NCBI RefSeq assembly: GCF_002104995.1
Contig: NW_024468251.1
Span: forward strand, 620,001 to 684,000
DNA from: Linderina pennispora
Lineage: Eukaryota > Kickxellomycota > Kickxellomycetes > Kickxellales > Kickxellaceae
Reading direction: 5' to 3'
Length of the DNA stretch: 64,000 nt
The position numbers were made by a program, and so were the translations under genes. Positions 10,091 through 21,681 of the stretch are shown here, in pieces. The notes beneath the pieces were generated by a model. It was given only the letters and a program-made list of their open reading frames with translations, was not told where the DNA came from and made no database searches. Numbering within the stretch: the stretch's first letter is position 1; each line of letters starts with the position of its first letter.

Positions 10091-10989
10091 TTATGACGTA
10101 TCCAGACCCGAATCATCACAAATCTCTATGAGCCTAGCTAGGTTTGCTGCTGCAAATGGTTGCTGAGCAAGGCTGGTGGTCATATTAGACGGCATCGGAA
10201 TACCCTTGTGTTGGTCAAAGAAGTGGTTTCCGAGAGTCATTTTCCTCTCACAAACGAACCCACATATTGTGCACTTGTGCACAGTCAAGACTGGCCAAAG
10301 CTGGGATTCTTGGAATTGGTTGCCCCTTGCACGACTCGAGCCATTCTCTGGCAGTCGTATAGTTGTGCACTCTATGCTGACTTGCATGCAGGTGGTACTT
10401 CTCAAGCGTGCGACCGAAATCTGCGGAGACAGTGCGACGAACTGACGCATGCTTCAACACACACTGGCCATAATGCTTCATAAATTCTCGATTGATGACT
10501 GCTCTCTTACATGTGTGACAAATGAGGAGACCAGTTCTTTGATCGACGAATAGCCCGGCCTTTGCTAGTGCATCGCGTGTGTTCCATTCCTATACAAGGG
10601 TTTAAAATGAATATCATATGTGACAAACCAGTGCGGAATGAACAAATATTCACTAAAAATTGGGCGAGGATACTTACTGCTGGGTTGGAATACGCATTTG
10701 CAGCATTCATCGGCATATCTGTTGAATCGTTGGTGATGAATGCAATGTCGTATTTTTTTAGCGGAGCCTTAAACTGAGTAGCTGGCAGACATGCTGCTAA
10801 CTCTAAAGGATTGCCGCGAGACTCAGTGGATTTTGTCCCGCACAAGTAATTGGAGCCGTGCACTATTGAATTATCAGGGATATTCCCGCCACCCTGAGTA
10901 TAGCCATGTTGACCTGCGCTAATTGCTGTAAACTGTGATATGTTACAAGTATAAGGATGAGTAGAGGTGCCCAAACTGCTAGCGTACAT
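10091..10989 (-). CDS. OrsD-like (DUF3505-type) C2H2 zinc-finger protein, two exons, one frame break
   Basis: Exon 1 (10678-10989) encodes 104 residues starting MYASSLGTSTHP. The intron (10590-10677, 88 bases) has a GTAAGT donor and TATAG acceptor. Exon 2 (10091-10589) reads EWNTRDALAKAGLFVDQRTGLLICHTCKRAV, then GQPIPRIPAL and a second Cys-pair finger with HKCTICGFVC and HFFDQH. The layout (self-described N-terminal line, first Cys pair, a P-rich linker, then C2H2) matches OrsD/DUF3505 proteins of fungi. One extra base at about 10280 separates LDC from HKC; without it the product is 269 residues. The full-length family is often larger and linked to RecQ-like or transposon-related genes, so this may be a shortened copy. 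Function unknown. Confidence 0.6.
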
Positions 10990-12293
10990 AGTGACTATAA
11001 AAAGGGAAGTAGGTTAAACTAGTTATAAAACTTCAAACTTAAATGGCGAAAAGAATGAGAAAGGGAGAAATAGCAGCATGGCTTTGGACCAGCCTTTTAT
11101 AGCCTGGCTGCAGTGGCTTGCGCATGCGCGGGAGATCTCGGTGCAAGGCAATAGCAGAACCGGCACACTGCCCACCCCTGAGTGTTATGAGTTTAAAGTC
11201 TTGAAATACACGCCAGTATGAAGTCACGCTTTGCAAAGTCTTTGTGTAGAAGGTATTCATGATGCATGGGGTGTAATTAGCACACATGAGAGTCATCCAT
11301 CTGGGATCACCAAATCAACAAATGATTTGAGACTCCGTTAAGCGCTATCGCTTGACTGGGATCTCACCCAGGTAATGTACAAGTTACTGTTATGTGGCTG
11401 ATGCGGAGAGAGCATACAATCACTATCAAGATAGTAATAGCCCGGCCTTGTTTAACACCCCTGAGCTGCCTATACAGGCAGGCGTGTCTTATCTGTAACC
11501 AACACCAGGTCTGAAGCAGGCTGAGATAGGAGGAGCTGCTGGAGAAAGCGTCGATCCCTGGTGTTCCGCTCAACTCGAGTGCGTTGATGCTCTGAGTCGC
11601 ACCGGTGTTGATAGTGTGGCAAAGATACGGTCTGCAGGCGTGCTATATTTATCAAGACTATTCTGGTGGAGCAAGGATCTAGAGGACGGTCGTATGCACG
11701 TTGTTCTCAGTCTCATTCATTTCAGCAAGTCCACTATACTTTGCCCTGGTTCTATATTTATCAACGTCGGTGATAACAAATGCATTGGAGTATGCGTGAC
11801 TTACCAAAAACGCGCATCCTACCCACACATTTACTCAGCACTTGCAAAAAGAGACTATGCGCCGATGCAGCTAGCAAACAGATCCTGGCGGTTCTATATT
11901 TATCTTATGAAGATTTGCTTACATAACATGCATACCTCTGGACGATCAGTGGACCAAATGCAGCAGCGACCGGGTTACCGTCCTGTACAGACACATACCG
12001 CCCACTATATACCGCTAGACCAAGGGAAAACTAACCTGCCGTACTAAAAATAGCATAGCCATCCGCAGGTTAAAAATCTGAAGATGAGCTATTTTTAGTT
12101 GCGACATATGCATTCATGCAGCTGGGTGCAGCAATTTTCTCTCTTATTTCTTTGCCCGTCTTTGTACATGTCGTGATGTTGCAAGATACACCTAATGCCT
12201 GGCAGGCATGGCGATGACCTATGGCGCTGAGAGGAAGATAGACAGACACCTTGCTGCCATCATGGACGCCGTGCTTCTGGCATTGTCCTATTT
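10990..12293. other. Long intergenic stretch with short repeats and hairpins
   Basis: No convincing gene. Three copies of a TCTATATTTATC-like motif lie near 11645, 11751 and 11890. Two small perfect hairpins lie close together: AAGCG/CGCTT near 11340 and CTGGG/CCCAG near 11357. A short piece near 11434-11450 (minus) resembles the KAGLF segment of the neighbouring OrsD-like gene, suggesting an old partial duplication. No tRNA or snoRNA structure recognised. Confidence 0.4.
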
Positions 12294-12300
12294 ATATAAT
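12294..12300 (+). promoter_or_regulatory. Probable TATA box of the syntaxin gene
   Basis: TATATAA about 215 bases upstream of the ATG, followed by a pyrimidine-rich stretch (12340-12430) typical of a fungal leader. Confidence 0.45.
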
Positions 12301-12511
12301 GAGGGCGATGTCTCCGTTGCACTGACAACCCTCACGCGTTCTAATTTCTCTCGTTTACTTCCACGCACCCAGGACACATTCTGCTCCTTCCTCCTCTTTT
12401 CTCCAACTTGTCTTAGCTATACTCTCTTACTCTACTAGTATCCACTAATCTACACTGCGCACGTCTTCAGCCCCAGCGTCCAGAGATACCTTTACTACTA
12501 ACAAAGCCAAC

Positions 12512-13524
12512 ATGTCACACCAGCAGCCTACGGTAAGAATAGCTTGTCTTCAGATACAACATTTGTCGTTGCTGGCGACCAGCCATCTACATTGCCAATA
12601 CAACCATTTGCAAGCGTGCATGTAGGACCCGCGCGAGAGCACTGTGAGCCTCAGTGCCCAGTCAGACCTGACCACAGTCAACATGACGTACCAGATCGAG
12701 GGGTACACGATCTCGAACGAGATGGATTTTGTACATGCGACCAACGCAATTTCTGAGCAAATCGACCTGCTCTCACAAAACATTGGGCATCTCGAGCGCC
12801 TCCACGGCGAGGCGATCCACACAACAAGCACATTCAAGCACACGCAGGTCCTGCGTAGCCGCGAGCAGTATGCAGCCGATACCGACGTCATCATCTCGCG
12901 AATCAAGAGCAGCCTGCTGACTATGGAGCATGCTGTGAGCGACCCTTCAATCTCCAAGATTGACAGCAACCTGCGCGGTGGGCGCCAGATCAAGCTCACG
13001 CGCAATTTCCGCGAGCAGCTCGAGCGGTACAAAAAGATGGAGCGCGAGCAGGCCACGCGTAACCGTGACCACCTGGTGCACATGTACAAGATCGCGTGCC
13101 CCGATGCCACCGACGAGGAAATCAACCTGGCTATTGAGGACGACAGTGCTGGCCAGATCTTTGCCCAGCGTGTGATGAGCTCGTCAAGGGTCGGCGAAGG
13201 CCGGCGGGTGTTGCAGGATGTGACAGACCGCCAAAACGACATTCTGCGCATTGAGCAGACGATCCAAGAGCTTTCGCGGCTATTCAATGAGGTTTCGGAG
13301 ATGGTCAACCGCCAGCAGGAGAGGCTTGACATGATCACTGTTGCTGTGGAGAACATTGAAGTCAGCGTGCAAGGCAGGCAATACCGAGGTCGAGAAGGCG
13401 GTCTACTACAGGAAGAAGTCGCGTAAGCGCACCTGGTGGATCATTGGCATCATCATTGGCCATCCTGGTCATTGCTGGAATTGCAGTGACCCTGTCGGTG
13501 CTCAAGTCGCAAGGCAAGCTCTAA
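12512..13524 (+). CDS. Plasma-membrane syntaxin (Qa-SNARE, SSO1-like), two exons, two frame breaks
   Basis: Target-membrane SNARE for exocytosis. Exon 1 (12512-12532) encodes MSHQQPT; the 93-base intron (12533-12625) has donor GTAAGA and acceptor TGTAG. Exon 2 gives the Habc helices (about residues 40-180), then the SNARE motif from IEQTIQELSRLFNEVSEMVNRQ with the central Gln in the zero layer. After that the frame must advance by one base at about 13373 to reach AGNTEVEKAVYYRKKSRKRTWW, and by one at 13458 to complete the tail anchor AILVIAGIAVTLSVL. Both breaks are single surplus bases (GG where one G is expected). With them removed, the C-terminal membrane anchor and the Lys/Arg-rich pre-anchor are exactly as in SSO1/syntaxin-1. 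Confidence 0.88.
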
Positions 13525-14559
13525 GCAGCCGATGTTCGAATGCCTCGCTCTCCAAAAACAACGCACTTGCTCGATTGACCGCTCTTGTACAGAGAAAACA
13601 GACTGGCTATCGAGGACTGCGCCCACAGCACCTGTCTCCTGCGAACCCACCCGAACTAGCTTCACATGTATCTACCTATCTTATTCTTTCTTCTCTCAAT
13701 TATCTTTCGTAGTTTGTGCAGAAAACTCGGAAACCCACCATCAGAAATCCATGTTGTGGCCACCAGGATGCTACTACCCATCTGGTCACATGCCGTATTG
13801 TTCAGCGCTGGCCAATGGCGAGGCGCAACAAAAATTTCCTCAGCTTAAAAAACTTTTTTGACGTAAACTTGAGAGCTCGCCGGTTTTCGTGTTCAGGGCA
13901 AGCCTTCGTTCGGTGCGTGTTCCCGCTCCTTTTCGAATTTTTTTAGTTCGAATTGCTCTTTCGTGTTTATAATTTTACTCTGCAATTCGGCCGTCCTTTT
14001 TCTTTTCGTGCTCTCTGTCGCTATTAATAATTTTGAAATCTGCGCTCTCGCTCCGTGTCAGACAGAACGTTTCTTTTATACTCTGTACCAGAAACGAGGG
14101 GAGACGTTTACATTTCGCTGACCCGACCACGGCGTTTATTCGATATATTTGCAGCGCTCTTGGTCGACAAAAAAAGAAACTGTGCTCTTGAAGCAGGCCC
14201 AATTAGAGAGATCTGCTTGTCCAATTCAACAAAACTGGGCTGTTCCACTTTCCCACCGAGTATTGTCAGATAGAAACGCGTTCTGGATAGTGCAACGGGT
14301 ACGGCCTAGCTTTCGCCCTGGTACTCTGACGTTTTCCAACTACAAGCCATACACAGAGGCCCATAGACGGCGTGTACAGGAACGGGGAAGACACAGCGGC
14401 GGCGCACTGGGGGAAGTTACAGAACACCGCAACAGTGTATGGCACCTGGACCGCCCGGTATGACTGATTTTCCAGCACCCAACTCAGTCCAGAGCAAACT
14501 AGCAGCACACGGTTCAGGAGCCTGAGCAAGGGCACTCTAGTATAGTCGATCCCGATGCC
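13525..14559. other. Intergenic between syntaxin and histone-fold gene
   Basis: No supported gene. Poly-T and AT-rich tracts at 13850-14000 fit 3' and 5' untranslated sequence. A 104-codon open frame at 14149-14463 has no recognisable domain and is not called. Confidence 0.45.
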
Positions 14560-17528
14560 ATGGCAGGCATGGTAGCAGCAGTGCAACCACAGACTGAAGG
14601 GTCGAGCGCCTCCATGCACCCACACACGGTTGCGCAACATCAATGCGCAAGACAAAAGACAGCTGAGCAGGTGATGCCGGACACTGGCCGGATACATCAA
14701 ACCTCGACGCAGGCAGCAAGCGGCCAGCAGCAGCAGCGCAGTCGGAGCAGCTCGCGTGCAACCGAAGCAGATCAGCAGCAGGCAGTGGCTTCGCGGAAAA
14801 CAGGGCTCCATTTACAGCAGGCGACCACACGACGACCAGACAGTCGGCAGCCAACAGCACAGAGGCGCGAGCGACGTTACCAAAACGGCCACAGCCATTT
14901 GGATCGGCAGCAGCCTAATACCAGTCACCGGGTTACAGCGCAGTTAGGTGCGAAGATAGACCCGCGGATGCTCGGTGGCAGCGAGATGGACTCGGCCAGC
15001 GCCCATTATGCGGGCCAGATGCGGCGGTCTATGCAGCGCCTAGTGTCGTCCACAACGCAATTCGACCGCATGACCAACGGGTCGTTGGCACTGCTGTCTG
15101 ATATAGCGCGCATGTACGTTCTGCGCATTGGCGAAGCGTGCAAGGCACGGGCTGATCTGGCCGGACGGACACAGCCGAATCTGCTGGATATGGCCGATGC
15201 GACAGCTCAGGATCTTGGCGTGGACTGGATCCAGGTTCCAGGAGTGGGCAGGAAACCTGGAAGGACAATGTTGGCACAGCCATCGAGACACCGCCTGAGA
15301 CACGGCAAATACGCGGAGACAGGTCACAGGGGCAACGAAACTTGCTGCGGCTAGGCGACGAGGCATTCCAGAGGGAGGTTCAGTCGAGGCGTGGCTCGTG
15401 GGACTTTGTGTCTGGATCGGAAGGCAACGATACGTGCACAGCCAATTCGCGGCGAGTGTCAACGGGCGACATTGTGGGCAGCCTCCACCACAACACTGAT
15501 GGCGACCCAGCAGTTAACGGTCTACAGGACGACGACATCGACATGCTACTAGAGGGGTTCAGCCTGGAGTGCCTGCTCCTCGACGGCGGCCCTAACCATG
15601 ACTTTGACGGTATCATTCCCGAACACCTGCCAGCATTGGTGCCAATCTCAGAGGAGGACGCAGAGGAAGAGGTGGCTGATGATGGCGTGGCAGCGGTGTC
15701 ATCACTTCGTGGCGATCTCGATGAGCTGCCTGTGGAGTCCGATGCGACAGCAGTAGAGGCATTGCTGGAGAGCGCTGGTGCAGAAAAGAACAGAGCAGGG
15801 TCGTGGGAAGGCGAGCGGGCAAACGGGGCTACTGACCACTCGGATGGCGGGGACAGCGACGGCGACGAGCCCGAGGACATTGCATCGTCACTGCTGCATC
15901 TCACCACGTCGTCGCTGTCAGTGCTGCAGTCGTCGATTTCTAATGACAAGGCGCTCTACGGGTTCTTCAAGCCAGCAACCAAGGTCGATCCGTCAAGTGC
16001 ACCTGAGGAGCTGCTTCTGGACTTTGATATTCCTGAAGATGAGCTTCAGTTTGAGGCAAAGGCCGACGAGGGTGCGGCCTCTGATGGCACCAATGGCAAG
16101 CCGCTGTTTATCCACGGCAACGGTACCACGCATGATTTGCTAGGCGCGTCTGAAAAGAAGTGGAACAAGGCGCGGTACAAGCTGTTCCCGGATATATACA
16201 ATGAGACAGCAGCTCGAGTGATGGACGAGATGGCAGATGCACCTCTCCCTATGCGGCGACGCAATGAGAGCGGCGTAGATGGCCAGGTAGCTGGCCCACA
16301 GGCGGCGAATGGGTCTAAGCAGGAGGCGCTGGCTGTCGACCATGACCACGACACTGGCTCGGTGCTGGATATGGAGATTGATATGGATATGGAGATTGAC
16401 ATCCTCGAGGGCACACCGGATCTCAAAGGCACGTCGCAAAACTCTATGTCGTTTGATGGCATGGACCTGGGCAACGAGCAGACGATTGATATGCCGGGGA
16501 TACTGGAGTCAGCCAAGGACGACGAGAATGGGCCAGGTGCAGCGCTGGAGCCTATCGACGTCCCGCTCACCAGCGGACTGCGTGGGTCTGGCGCAAAGCA
16601 TTGGGCGAGCGAGTGGTTCACAGCAGCGATGGCCAGCCGGCTGAGCAAGATGACGGCAAACGACGTGGTGCCGTACGATTCGCTGTTCATCTCTGATCCG
16701 CTGGCGAGTCGGCAGCGGGTGGTGGATGAGCTGGCCAGGGCGTTTGTAGACAGCGAGGGCGGCGGGCATCTGCACGAAACAACGCCGCTAGATGGGTTCG
16801 GGACCAACGCGAACGGACAGATCATGCCAAACAGCTCGGGCTCGGTACTGCGCTGGACGCTGCACCATCTGATGCAGTCCAAGGGCACCAGCTCGGTTGA
16901 CAGCCTGTATAAGGGCCGGTCGTCGCTTGCGGGCGGAGTGTCCGGCGACGGTGTGCGGCAGTACATCACGCGGCTGTCGTCGCTGATCAAGGCGTCGGCG
17001 GAGGAGGAGGCCGAGCTTGCAGTCAACGGGGTGCTGGAGGCGGCGGCGACGGCGGCGGCAGCGGCGGCGGCAACGGGGCCTGGTGGCAGCGGGCCGGAGC
17101 ATGTGGCCAAGATGACGCGGACGCAGGCCAATCTGGCAGAGCAGCTGGTCGGCGGGGCGGAGAAGCGGATTCCATGGACGCAGCACCGTCTTGACATCCA
17201 CAAGATCGAGTCGCTGGTTGCTGGCAGGGAGCCGCGGCCAGCGCCCAGGCCCCATCTGTCGATGGCACCACTGCCGGTGCATTCGGAGGCGCGGCTGCCT
17301 CAGCATGCACTGCCGTCTTACAGTGAGGCGCCTCTGTCGCCGCGGCTGCAAGCCGACAGCGGTCTGGACCATGATCCACAGGAGGGCGCGGTGGCCGCTA
17401 CGGATCCTCCCATGGCCAGCCAGCCTGAAGTGAAGGTGGAGGATGGCGATTACCATCAGGCGGTTGCACATGAGACTACTACGAGCGGTGGCGAGGTGGT
17501 CGAGCACCACCCGTTCTACGGGATGTAA
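14560..17528 (+). CDS. Histone-fold (BTP-type) transcription factor subunit, TAF3/TAF8/Spt7-like, two frame breaks
   Basis: Predicted nuclear protein of 988 residues. The first 130 residues are Gln/Ser-rich. A bromodomain-associated histone fold follows at about 150-235: NGSLALLSDIARMYVLRIGEA, then LAGRTQPNLLDM and DLGVDW, the usual alpha2-alpha3 pattern with the AGRT signature. Two single surplus bases are needed, near 15238 and 15263, bracketing QEWAGNLE; removing both gives one frame (989 codons). Downstream is a DGIIPEHLPALVP segment like the proline motif after TAF3/TAF8 histone folds, then a long acidic and Ala-rich region. Such proteins pair with another histone-fold subunit (TAF10 type) in TFIID or SAGA. 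Which of the three it is cannot be told from this sequence. The start codon is provisional. Confidence 0.62.
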
Positions 17529-17645
17529 GGACAGCGCCTTGATAGCGTTGACGTCTAATACAACTTGCTGTACAATTAACACTTGTGTTTGCGTCGATTG
17601 GTTTCGGTAGATGTTGCAGAAAAATACGGGAAAAGAAACAATTTT

Positions 17646-18341
17646 TTACTCCATGTCCTCGTCATCCTCGGCCTCGAGGTTAACAAACTCGCCGTTGTGG
17701 AGATAGGCGATCAGGTCGATTTTGAAGACAGCCTGCTTGACCCAGAAGAGCTTCAGCAGCTGGGCCTGCTGGGGGGTCAGACGGTCGCCCTCCTGGCAGA
17801 TGACATAGTCGTAGTCAATGGTGATCTTGCCCTGCCTGAGCAGCGTGGGCATGCCGAGCTCGCGCAGCTGGGGCTCCATGTTATTCGGGAAGGTCTCCTG
17901 GGTGTACCCCCTGGTGACCTCGCCAGCCTGGACCTCGACCTTCTCGGTGGCAATGCAGCCAGCCCTAGCATAGTCGTCGGCTGCGTACTCGTCAAACGCC
18001 TTCTTCACGTCCTCGATGCTGTTGTTAGTAAACAGCAGGCCGACCTCGCCAGTCAGCTGCTCGGCGATCTTGTGCATGTCGGGCTTGATCTCTTCCTCGG
18101 CGGTCTTGCCCAGGGCCTTGGCCATGACCTTGTTGCTCCCGAAGAAAAAGCGGCTGGTCTTGAAGTTGTTGCGCACGGTCTTTAGGTAGGCGTTGCGCAT
18201 GTTCTCGACCGAGAATACCCAGACGTAGTCGTAGGTGTCGGCGGCGACACGCACTTGCTCCATCAGCGAGGACTTGGCCTCGCGACCCTTCGACTTGGTC
18301 TTTGTCAGCGTGACGACCTGCGATCTCTTGGCCTTGGGCAT
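17646..18341 (-). CDS. MRT4: Ribosome assembly factor MRT4
   Basis: Nucleolar factor related to the stalk protein P0 that holds the P0 site on pre-60S particles until late maturation. An intact 231-residue single-exon gene starting MPKAKRSQVVTLTKTKSKGRE, the diagnostic MRT4 N-terminus, then YVWVFSVENMRNAYLK and the L10-type rRNA-binding fold. The tail is short and acidic (EAEDDEDME), and the P-stalk repeats of P0 are absent, which separates MRT4 from P0. It lies tandemly downstream of FOL3 on the same strand with about 180 bases between. Confidence 0.93.
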   Translation of the reverse strand: MPKAKRSQVVTLTKTKSKGREAKSSLMEQVRVAADTYDYVWVFSVENMRNAYLKTVRNNFKTSRFFFGSNKVMAKALGKTAEEEIKPDMHKIAEQLTGEVGLLFTNNSIEDVKKAFDEYAADDYARAGCIATEKVEVQAGEVTRGYTQETFPNNMEPQLRELGMPTLLRQGKITIDYDYVICQEGDRLTPQQAQLLKLFWVKQAVFKIDLIAYLHNGEFVNLEAEDDEDME

Positions 18342-18519
18342 GGTTGTGTATGTGACAAAGGTGTGGGAGAGGAGTTAGGAAAGTGGAATAACGGGGAGGC
18401 AAAAAGGAGCGTGGACTCGCGGGTTTTTGCTGCAGCTTAGGGCATAATTTTTTTGTTAGCAAGAACAGGAAGAAAAAAAATTGGAAAAATTCAATTACAT
18501 CTAAATCCTGATCGGCTGA

Positions 18520-20121
18520 TTACACGGGTGCAGAGTCGAATGGCCGGATGTCCAGCGTGCGGTACAGATCGGCGACCAGATACAGCGATCCACACAGCAC
18601 GGTCAGGTAGTCAGCAGACTGCTCGACCCTCAGCTGCTCGACAGCAGCAATCGGCGACACAAACTCGGTGACTGGCGTGTCGGGGAAGGCAGCGGAGACC
18701 TGGTGCGCAATGTCGCCGGGGTCGCAGCATGTGATCCAGGGCATCTCGTCGGGCTGGGCAAAGGGCACAGCCCAGACAACGTCCGCCGGACACACCAGCT
18801 GGCGCAGAATGGCAGCGACATCCTTGCCGCGCGTAAACCCGACGATCCAGCGCACGGGCGGCGGCTCATTGAGGGTGCGGGCAGCAGTGCCTGCCAGAAT
18901 ATGGCGCTGCTGGGCGAACCGACGCAAAGCAGTGTCGACGTATTTGCGCAGCTCGGCAGCAGCCGGCTCGTTGTGGGCACCGTCGGCCAGCAGCCAGTGG
19001 GCGAGGCCGTCGCCGGCAGGCCGCAGGCGCAGCCACGCCAAACGGCCCGGCCAACGCACGTTCTGGAAGCCGACCTGGATGGCCGCGTCGGTCAAAAGGT
19101 CGAAGCCGTAGTGCGTGCGCAGCACATCCAGCGCATAGAAGGCAATGCCGGCGTTGGCTGCCTGGTAGTGCCCAGCCAGGACCAGCGGCAGATCCACGTC
19201 GGTGGTGGGCGTCGGCGGTGCTATGGCCGCATGACTGCCGCGCCGCTTCCTCTGCTCGTCGGGCGAGTGCGGGTACCGCGCGCGCAGGCACCGACGGCCA
19301 GTGCCGTTGAATGCAGCCCAGCTCGGCACCTCGTCGGCTGGGCGGCTCACCAGGCGCGGGTGGGCGGCGGTTACCGGCGGCTCGGGCTTGACGGCAAAAT
19401 GCGGTACATGCATGTCGTGGGTCGGCTGGCGGCGTAAATTGACGATGCGCGCGGGCGACAGCTTCTGGGCAATCTGCCGCACGCGGTGGAAGGCCGCCGA
19501 GCGCCCCTGCGTGCCCAGCACCACCCACGAGCCCGGCCGGATGATTCCTGCCTTCTCCTGCGCAATCTCCTCGATTGTGTCGCCGATCATCCCCACGTGG
19601 TCCTCGTCGATTGCGCAGATGCACTGCACCAGCGACTGTCCAGCGAACACCCCGCCTGCTGCGCCCTGCTCCACCACGCCGAACACATTGGTTGCATCGC
19701 GCAGCCCGCCCATCCCTACCTCAATCACCGCCACGTCCACCTTGCTCTCCGCAAACCACCACAGCGCCGCCGCCGTCGCCTGCTCGAACAGGGACAGTCG
19801 CCCGTGCTCTGACGCCGTTTTTGCATCCAGATCGTTGATCCACACCCGCAGGTCTCTGTAGTCGCTGGCTGGAATCGCCACGCCCTGGATCCGGATCGCG
19901 TCGTTGGGCTCAAGAAAGTGTGGCGAGTTGAACGTCCCTGTCTTGTAGCCCGCCGAAATCAGCGCCTGTGAGATCAGCGCACAAACTGAGCCCTTGCCGT
20001 TCGTCCCCGCTACGTGCACCACCCGCAGCCCCAGTCGCGGGTCGCGTGGCAGCCGGTACCGCAGGAAATCCGTGATGCGCTCGAGCCCCAGGCTGATTTT
20101 GCCTGCAGTATCTGTGGTCAT
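18520..20121 (-). CDS. FOL3: Dihydrofolate synthase (FOL3 type)
   Basis: Mur-ligase family enzyme that joins glutamate to dihydropteroate to make dihydrofolate, in the de novo folate route of fungi. An intact single exon of 533 residues. The P-loop is HVAGTNGKGSVCAL near 37-50; then SPHFLEPNDAIRI; then the catalytic-loop region CICAIDEDHVGMIGDTIEEIAQEKAGII, a FolC signature; ADGAHN near 373 begins the C-terminal domain. It is longer than yeast Fol3 (427 residues) because of inserts between about 225 and 305 that are Pro/Arg-rich. Folylpolyglutamate synthase (MET7 type) is the alternative; the short N-terminus and lack of a clear presequence favour FOL3. Confidence 0.82.
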   Translation of the reverse strand: MTTDTAGKISLGLERITDFLRYRLPRDPRLGLRVVHVAGTNGKGSVCALISQALISAGYKTGTFNSPHFLEPNDAIRIQGVAIPASDYRDLRVWINDLDAKTASEHGRLSLFEQATAAALWWFAESKVDVAVIEVGMGGLRDATNVFGVVEQGAAGGVFAGQSLVQCICAIDEDHVGMIGDTIEEIAQEKAGIIRPGSWVVLGTQGRSAAFHRVRQIAQKLSPARIVNLRRQPTHDMHVPHFAVKPEPPVTAAHPRLVSRPADEVPSWAAFNGTGRRCLRARYPHSPDEQRKRRGSHAAIAPPTPTTDVDLPLVLAGHYQAANAGIAFYALDVLRTHYGFDLLTDAAIQVGFQNVRWPGRLAWLRLRPAGDGLAHWLLADGAHNEPAAAELRKYVDTALRRFAQQRHILAGTAARTLNEPPPVRWIVGFTRGKDVAAILRQLVCPADVVWAVPFAQPDEMPWITCCDPGDIAHQVSAAFPDTPVTEFVSPIAAVEQLRVEQSADYLTVLCGSLYLVADLYRTLDIRPFDSAPV

Positions 20122-21681
20122 GCCTCGCTGGAATAACGTGTCTTTGGTGTCTTGCTGGTTTGTCTCTTCCCACCCGCAGCGATATCTCCAAGCGTGTTTC
20201 TCAGGACGCGCACGAGCTTTGGTTTGAAAAAGAGTGAGTATAATTGTCCTAGCACGATCGAAGGAGGAACAAAAATGCGGCTCACAAAACAGAAAAATGA
20301 CGTGGTGGTGAACTGAACAAAGAAAAAAACTGCTAATTTTTCCAGCTGCGTGCTCAGGGATCTTCCCACTGCGTGCCTGGTTGTAGTGGCCTGGTACTGT
20401 GAGTGTGGTTTGCTTCCTTTTCCTGTTTGCACTTTGCAGCTATGACGAAGTACACGCGTGGCTGGCGCAGAAGTGCTCTGCTGTTTTCTCTGGGCAGTAA
20501 AGGGCCGTTTGCCTCTGCTTTGCAAAAAAGCCCACTTTGCTGTGGAGGTTGCGGTAAGGTGTTGCCAAGGCCCCCACCAAACAAAACCGGATATTAATGT
20601 AGCGGATAATCGCAGCGTGTATCCCCCAAATAAAATACAAAGCGAGCCAGATGCTTGGTGATATATGAAAAACCCTCTCCCGAAAAGATATTGAAAACGG
20701 GTGTGTGGATAGGAGAAGAGGGGAGAAATACACAGAGCTGTGCTTCTGCTGGCGAGGTGCTGCAAAAAGCCGCCTTTAAGCAAAATGCGAGTGACTTTAG
20801 CGATGCATGCCTGCAACAGGCAGTAAGGCCCCATGCCACAACCCTTGCAACGGCTGGGTGGATAAAGCCCAGTACCACTACACCACATGTATAGCGAGCC
20901 AGCAGAAAAGAGGAGAAAAATAACGTACAATGAATGACGTCAGTCCCACACCCCCCTTCGCCGTAGTGCGTGCTTGCAAAGCGCTGTAGATTGTTTCATT
21001 TCAAAAACTGCACAAGGTTGCTTCGGAAGGCGAAGCGGCGGAGTTGCTGGTATCTCACCACCTCTTTGTGGTTATTGTGCCTGCCTACCCAGTAGCCGGG
21101 AGCTTTTGTTGAACATCGCTATTCCTCCATTACAATACCATTGCCTAGGTTTGGAAGACAGCCTCGGCTATAGCCTCAGGTGGGGTTTAACAGAAGCACT
21201 TGGCTGAAGACTCGCTATACCTGTGTAATTGGCATGGGTGGGTGGCCTCGTGTGTAGCCACATGGCGCTTTCCTGCCCTCCCCTTGCTGTCACTCCGCAA
21301 ACTCGTGAGGGCATGTCAAATGCCCATCATTGAGCTCCGCTATATGAGTTCCTCTTGGCCTCGCCTGCATCCCCTTTGATGAAATCACACGCCGCTCCGC
21401 AAATGAAATGGCTCTGAGTGTATGCCGTGCAGAGGAGAGAAAGGAACAGAGCTCGCTACTGCGGCCTTGCGTCGCATACGCTTAGCATCCTGTTGCACTT
21501 ATTTATTGGTTGACATAAACCGAAAAATGGCAAGGCTGTCTAATAAATACAGCAGAGCGCCAGCTATGAAGGAGATCTAGGCAAGAGAAATAGCCCAATC
21601 CACCTCGAAGCGAGTGCCATTGTCAGCTGCTAAATATTCAGGCATGTGCAAAGAGCGTGCCTTGCATTCAATTTCTCTTAC
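20122..21681. other. Intergenic stretch, no gene seen
   Basis: 1.56 kb between the start of FOL3 and the 3' end of MPE1. A minus-strand open frame at 20118-20930 exists but has no recognisable domain, is Cys/Ser-rich throughout and overlaps the FOL3 leader. No RNA gene recognised. Confidence 0.45.

Noticed and set aside
12208-12438. A 76-codon frame just upstream of syntaxin
   Set aside because: It spans the TATA box and pyrimidine-rich leader of the syntaxin gene, so it is promoter sequence.
16046-17203. A 385-codon minus-strand frame opposite the histone-fold gene
   Set aside because: It is Ser-rich antisense of a GC-rich coding region, and the plus-strand frame has domain support.
20118-20930. 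A 270-codon minus-strand frame upstream of FOL3
   Set aside because: It overlaps the FOL3 start, has no domain, and its composition looks random.
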